Under the pieces are notes generated by a model. It made no database searches and was not told where the DNA came from. It saw only the letters and a list, made by a program, of their open reading frames with translations. From a virus: a stretch of DNA of 25,431 bases. A program made the translations under genes and the position numbers. The first letter of the stretch is position 1, and every line of letters begins with the position of its first letter. Where the stretch lies: IMG/VR virus record IMGVR_UViG_3300010885_012095, positions 1-25,431 of that record. The stretch is one strand, 5' to 3'. Below are positions 21,007-25,431 of this stretch, piece after piece.

Positions 21007-21231
21007 ATGAGCAATGATGATTACATGTACTACCAAAAAGACAAAGAGAACTACAGTCGCGTCCTCCACCTCGATGGTGTGCGTATTGCTGTCTCCAACA
21101 ACTCTTTCGAAATCAGCGTCCACGACAACACCGAGATCTGGGAGCAACTTGCTATCCAGAACCTGCGAGAGTGGATCAAGTGGAGAAAGGATCAAGCAGA
21201 AATGCGAGAACCTCGGAGTGTGCCAAGGTGA
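21007..21231 (+). CDS. Small phage protein after terminase
   Basis: 74 aa, AGGGAAAAGA upstream. RVLHLDGVRIAVSNNSFEIS and HDNTEIWEQLAIQNLREWIK suggest a beta-hairpin then a helix. Ends in a basic stretch. The function is unknown. A second frame running to 21265 encodes CQGDGRCPDCKW, which might be a small zinc knuckle after a frameshift, but nothing in the sequence proves one. Confidence 0.65.
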   Translation: MSNDDYMYYQKDKENYSRVLHLDGVRIAVSNNSFEISVHDNTEIWEQLAIQNLREWIKWRKDQAEMREPRSVPR

Positions 21232-21281
21232 TGGGCGTTGCCCCGATTGCAAATGGATAGCATAATTACAGTATTACTTAC

Positions 21282-24200
21282 ATGATGGATAAAATCGTGC
21301 CTGACAAGTTACCCCCAAATATTCGCGCCCAGATAGAAGAGTTCAAGCGTAAAGCTGATTACAACTCGTCTCTGAGCAAAGAGTATCGGGACAAGTACGA
21401 TAAGACGCACACGCCAAACCAACCGACTTATGAGCAATGGCTCAAGGAAAACGGCAAGCAAAGACTAGCTGATGGTGGGCAACCTAAACTACCATTTACA
21501 TTTTCAGCATTTGATAATCAGCACAGGGATCCAAATGTCCCACAGAACGCAACCATGGCACCTCGTCAAAGGGTGATGATGGGGCGCGTAGGGCATGACA
21601 TCGATACTGACTATGGCACCATCAATCTAGGTGCTACTGGTATGTCAGGTAATGGGACACATAAGGTCGTAGCTATGGATGTCGGGTATCAGCATCCTAG
21701 TGGTCTATATGCCAAGTACAACAAACCAACAGGTGGATCTGCGCCAGCAAGATACGAAGTAGGGTATCGCCAGCAATTTGCCAAAGGTGGAAACATAAGC
21801 CTTAAAGAAATGTCTGAGTACATCCGTCAAAGGCAAGGCACCCATGGGGCGCGAAGACTAGAGCGTGCCTCAGACGAGATCCCTAATCTCAGTAAGATGT
21901 ACAACCTCGATGCACTCAAACAAGCATTCGGTGGTGACAACGCTAAAGCTTTAGCAACAATTAATCCAAAAGACTTTGAGAAATACGCCATGCCATTGCC
22001 AATGAGCTTGGCTACTACTAAAGGTTATTTTAAAGAAGGGGCGCGTAACCCTTCACTGCGTGATGCATTTGAAGCATCTGGTCTAACTAACGAGCAGTGG
22101 CATAGCCTTAATAACACTCAAAAGATGGATATCTTCAACAAGTTTAGTAAGAAGATGTCCAAGATGCGCGTAAACCAACCAATGGATTACGACCAGTACA
22201 TCAAGCACTTAGGTAAGCTCAAGGGTGGATTCAATGATGTACCCTTTCTGCAATTGAACAAGCAGGAATCAGGATTGCCAATTACTCCCTATATCAGTGG
22301 GCATGAAGGTCGGCATCGTAATCGCGCCCTATCAGCCAAGGGTGTTGACAAGTCCCTAGTGCAGATAGTTCCTAGGGCAGAGTTGCGTGAACCATTTCCT
22401 CGTCGCAGTCACGAAGAATATATTGATGCACTGCGAAAAGAAATGGCAATGACCAATAATATGGTCAAACCTGAAGATGAAGACAAATACGGTAACGGGC
22501 AAATCATTTCAGTAAAACGCCCACCAATTAAATTACCAGACTTATATGCCGACGGTGGCAATGTAGAAAACAATGGCCCTAACTTTTATTCTTCATTAGA
22601 TCAAGCTCTAGATAAATTAAACCGTCAAAAAGGTACATTCCAAGAGTTTGGCAGTGAATTGGTTAAGCTTCCCAATGTCAAAGACACTGAGATGAAAGAG
22701 CGTCGTTTACATGATTTGCTTAAAAGGAAGTATGTTGATCTAAATGGTAAACCTGCTCAGTACACCAAAGAAAAATTTGCCAGCAAGATCAAGGAACAAA
22801 AACCATTCCTTCCTAAATCTCACATCATGCGTAAGCCTGAATATGAAAAACATAGTCTGCCCAATGGACAAAAGTACCGCGAAGAACTTCTTAAATTTGA
22901 GCCTAATGAAAATAAAGAATACAGATATAACAGCAGTCATTTTGATTCAGATGAGCATCCAGATATCATGGCTCACATGCGTATATCTGATAGGACGCTA
23001 CCTGATAACCGTAAGTTGTTGCACTTAGAAGAGTTGCAGTCTGATATGCACCAGCAAGGGCGCAAACATGGTTACTATGATGAGAGCCACAAAGATAAAG
23101 CTTCTAGATTAGATTACCGCATTAAACAAAATCAATCAAAGATCAATAATGCATTGCAACAATCTGCAAGCGGTTCACCATTAATGTCAAAGCAAGATTT
23201 GAGCGAGCTTAACAACCAACAAGAAGAACTTAAAAAAGAACATCAACAGTTAAAAGATTTGATAAATAAGGGCGTTTATGACGCGCCATTTAAAAAGAAC
23301 TGGCATGAGTATGGCCTCAAAAAACTTTTACTAGATGCCGCTAAAGGTGGTTACCATGGATTAGCAATTACGCCCGGTGCTATTCAAAACAAAAGATATG
23401 CGCTCAGTTCTCAAATCAATGACCTAACGGTAACCAGAGAACCTGATAGTTTTAAAATTGAAGCAACAGACAAACAAGGCAAACCTTCTGTGTTTGCAAA
23501 TTTAACTACTCTAAATGCATTAGACGATTATGTTGGCAAAGAAATGGCAGAGAAAATCAAAGATGACCTTGCCAATAAATCTGGAGATAAACACAGCTAT
23601 TCTGGATTAGATTTAGAAGTTGGTGGCGAGGGTATGAAGGGCTTTTATGACAAGATCATCCCTGATTACCTTAATAAGCTGGGTAAAAAATATGGCACAA
23701 AGGTTGGGTCGATAGAAGTACCAACGCCTAAAAACAATAATCTATCGATGGATGAAGCGCGCCAGCACTATGGCATATCAGAATATGATTACGCCAATAT
23801 GGATCCAGCAAAACGCATGGATATGCTTGACCAATACATGCATGAGATGGGCAGTAAAAAAACTAAGCTTCATCACTTCCCTATTACTGAAGAGATGCGT
23901 GCTGATTTATTAAAAAATGGATTGCCAATTTATGCCGAAGGTGGCAATGTACAAGGAAACCAAATGGACACTCCCTCATTAGCGCAAATGCGTATGAAGC
24001 TTAATCAGCGCAGTAACCCAGACTTCGTAGACAACATTGGTATCAATGAAGTATTGGATATGTATCCTAAGATGTACATGAACCCTGATCCTAAAAACAA
24101 TGGCTTCCCATCGATCGGTGGCGTATCGGATCGCAATGGCTTACCAGTAGGCGGTACTGATCAGAATCCAAACCAGCCGGGCAATCAATTAGCTCCGATG

Positions 24201-25431
24201 GAACCTGCTCCTCCTCCCCAACAAGGAATGAATCCGCAAGAACAGCAAGGTCAACTCGGAGCTCAAGCTCCACAAGGTAACGCGCCCCAAGGGATTGCTC
24301 CTCAAGGAGCTACGCCTCCATCAGGCAATTTGCTATCGATGACCCCACAAGGTCAGATGATGAACGCTATGGCTCCAAATCCAAAAGCTGGAATGGCTAA
24401 GGGCGGTAAGGTTAACGCTAAACAAATGGCGGCGATCCGCGCCAAGATGATGATGCACACCAAAAAGAAGGGCTTTAACTTCTTTGCTAAAGGTGGTGAT
24501 GTAGATGAACCAAAACACACTCCAACTAGCAACCCTAAACGCGTATTGTTCTCTGCTAAAGGTCATGGCGATGTCCAAGGTATCGTAGTACCACGCCATA
24601 TGTGGGAAGGATCCGAAGGAAAAGGTCGCAAAGTCGAGGGAATGAAAGACATCAATAAAGCTCGTGCTGAAGTCTATGGATCAGAAAAACGCCCACCTCT
24701 AACAATCGGTCAGGTCGGCAAGGTTCATAAAGCAGAACTCAAAGCACACTTTGCTAAACCAATGGATCAACAGATTGCAGACGAAAAGGAAGCTTTAGCT
24801 CGCCTGCGTAAAGCTAAACATATTGGTCATAATTCCAACACTCTGGACGAATCCGAGAAGCTGGACACAGTGCGACACGAACGCGACCCACAAGGGCGCG
24901 CTTATGTCGGTTACGCATCCAAGGGTGTAGCAGGGCATTCTCTCTATACCTCTGGACATGGTGAGCACGAAGAGCACCATGCGATTAATACTTGTCCGGG
25001 TCAGACTGTCGGTTGCGGTGGTGGACATGACAAGCATGGCATCATCGATACCTCCAAGGGAACCTGCTTCGCGCCCAATGCTGAATCACAGTATGTCAAC
25101 GCGGCTATTCGACGCGCCAGCCATGAGCAAGCAAAGCATGATCCTAAGATGACTAAAGACTGGATCCTTGCTCATACTCACTCGTTAAGAAACGCGGCTA
25201 ACCAAGCTGACAAAAAAAATCTAGTCACCCTCTTCCGTCCTAATGTGGTGGACGAGACTGATGTGTCCTCACGCCATGTCATTAAGGGATTGAACCAGCA
25301 ACGCAGAGCGGATGACAAACCATTGATCGTAGCTAACTCATACGGTAAGACTAATGAGCTCCACGATCCTGAGAATGGCTACCATGTAACGCATAGCAAT
25401 GTAGGGCCTAAAACCAAACATGGGCAATCCA
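21282..25431 (+). CDS. Giant multidomain (polyvalent-type) phage protein, 3' end outside window
   Basis: Codons stay open from the ATG pair at 21282/21285 to the last base: at least 1,383 aa, no stop found by direct reading. There is no good ribosome site. Regions: N-terminal (1-165); helical domain to about 420; a central part with LLHLEELQSDMHQQGRKHGYYD, KNWHEYGLKKLLLDAAKGGY and ITPGAIQNKRYALSS (about 575-710), a motif set I know from large phage polyvalent proteins; GLDLEVGGEGMKGFYDKIIP (about 780); a Pro/Gln-rich linker (about 950-1030); and a C-terminal domain with TCPGQTVGCGGG, DTSKGTCFAPNAESQYVNAA and ANSYGKTNELHDPENGYHVT. Six (F/Y/M/L)A-x-GG motifs (near 63, 167, 423, 885, 1039, 1069) separate the regions. 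Probably virion-associated and possibly co-injected; enzyme activity is not evident. Confidence 0.85.
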   Translation, partial: MMDKIVPDKLPPNIRAQIEEFKRKADYNSSLSKEYRDKYDKTHTPNQPTYEQWLKENGKQRLADGGQPKLPFTFSAFDNQHRDPNVPQNATMAPRQRVMMGRVGHDIDTDYGTINLGATGMSGNGTHKVVAMDVGYQHPSGLYAKYNKPTGGSAPARYEVGYRQQFAKGGNISLKEMSEYIRQRQGTHGARRLERASDEIPNLSKMYNLDALKQAFGGDNAKALATINPKDFEKYAMPLPMSLATTKGYFKEGARNPSLRDAFEASGLTNEQWHSLNNTQKMDIFNKFSKKMSKMRVNQPMDYDQYIKHLGKLKGGFNDVPFLQLNKQESGLPITPYISGHEGRHRNRALSAKGVDKSLVQIVPRAELREPFPRRSHEEYIDALRKEMAMTNNMVKPEDEDKYGNGQIISVKRPPIKLPDLYADGGNVENNGPNFYSSLDQALDKLNRQKGTFQEFGSELVKLPNVKDTEMKERRLHDLLKRKYVDLNGKPAQYTKEKFASKIKEQKPFLPKSHIMRKPEYEKHSLPNGQKYREELLKFEPNENKEYRYNSSHFDSDEHPDIMAHMRISDRTLPDNRKLLHLEELQSDMHQQGRKHGYYDESHKDKASRLDYRIKQNQSKINNALQQSASGSPLMSKQDLSELNNQQEELKKEHQQLKDLINKGVYDAPFKKNWHEYGLKKLLLDAAKGGYHGLAITPGAIQNKRYALSSQINDLTVTREPDSFKIEATDKQGKPSVFANLTTLNALDDYVGKEMAEKIKDDLANKSGDKHSYSGLDLEVGGEGMKGFYDKIIPDYLNKLGKKYGTKVGSIEVPTPKNNNLSMDEARQHYGISEYDYANMDPAKRMDMLDQYMHEMGSKKTKLHHFPITEEMRADLLKNGLPIYAEGGNVQGNQMDTPSLAQMRMKLNQRSNPDFVDNIGINEVLDMYPKMYMNPDPKNNGFPSIGGVSDRNGLPVGGTDQNPNQPGNQLAPMEPAPPPQQGMNPQEQQGQLGAQAPQGNAPQGIAPQGATPPSGNLLSMTPQGQMMNAMAPNPKAGMAKGGKVNAKQMAAIRAKMMMHTKKKGFNFFAKGGDVDEPKHTPTSNPKRVLFSAKGHGDVQGIVVPRHMWEGSEGKGRKVEGMKDINKARAEVYGSEKRPPLTIGQVGKVHKAELKAHFAKPMDQQIADEKEALARLRKAKHIGHNSNTLDESEKLDTVRHERDPQGRAYVGYASKGVAGHSLYTSGHGEHEEHHAINTCPGQTVGCGGGHDKHGIIDTSKGTCFAPNAESQYVNAAIRRASHEQAKHDPKMTKDWILAHTHSLRNAANQADKKNLVTLFRPNVVDETDVSSRHVIKGLNQQRRADDKPLIVANSYGKTNELHDPENGYHVTHSNVGPKTKHGQS

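Noticed and set aside
21014-21265. Alternative frame ending in CQGDGRCPDCKW after the terminase
   Set aside because: The tail looks like a zinc knuckle, but the upstream part is a low-quality shadow of the 74-aa gene and there is no slippery site to justify a frameshift.

Overview
The window is a stretch of a tailed-phage genome, most likely a podovirus-like phage of a Gram-negative, probably freshwater, bacterium. Phage identity rests on a terminase small/large pair, a run of T7-like ejection (internal core) proteins, a compact replication and recombination set (SSB, PD-(D/E)XK exonuclease, SF2 helicase, Toprim primase, RuvC-like resolvase, HNH nuclease) and dozens of tiny overlapping genes joined by ATGA or TAATG. 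The Gram-negative host is inferred from a lipobox protein, a transglycosylase-like ejection protein and sigma70-like promoters. No integrase, tRNA, CRISPR array or insertion sequence was seen.

Layout. (1) Bases 1-6414, plus strand: end of a virion operon, with the tail of a possible GNAT-like protein, a 657-aa hyper-cysteine protein, a gp14-like hyper-cysteine protein, a cysteine-free helical protein and a cysteine-free protein with a transglycosylase-like N terminus. It is closed by a strong terminator at 6443-6478. (2) Bases 6477-8851, minus strand: SSB, lipoprotein, small membrane protein, coiled-coil/AT-hook protein, exonuclease and small proteins. (3) Bases 8852-8970: divergent control region. 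(4) Bases 8971-12914, plus strand: Cro-like HTH protein, ParB-like protein, helicase, small proteins and Toprim primase. (5) Bases 12915-13335: no convincing gene; it holds a probable small RNA with its own terminator, then a second structured stretch. (6) Bases 13336-18977: 2OG-Fe(II) oxygenase, resolvase, HNH nuclease and many small accessory genes cut into short transcription units by repeated promoters and terminators. (7) Bases 19052-20973: terminase. (8) From 21282 to the window end: one uninterrupted reading frame of at least 1,383 codons, still open at the edge, encoding a giant multidomain protein.

Three dispersed DNA systems tie the window together. The first is a promoter module: a -35 like TTGCAA, a 15-bp palindrome CTAAC-N5-GTTAG overlapping the -10, and a small hairpin starting one base after the predicted transcription start, with stem sequences that differ between copies but stay paired. 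The second is a 17-bp palindrome, TACTAATC-S-GATTAGTA, found three times, one copy inside the ParB-like gene. The third is the 7-mer GGGCGCG, which is strikingly frequent. Candidate DNA-binding partners, the Cro-like and ParB-like proteins, are encoded side by side.

The most unusual protein feature is a pair of adjacent virion genes carrying domains of about 30% and 50% cysteine, next to two large partner proteins with none. A second recurring protein feature is a short aromatic/Met-Ala-x-Gly-Gly motif, found six times in the giant protein and also in both hyper-cysteine proteins.
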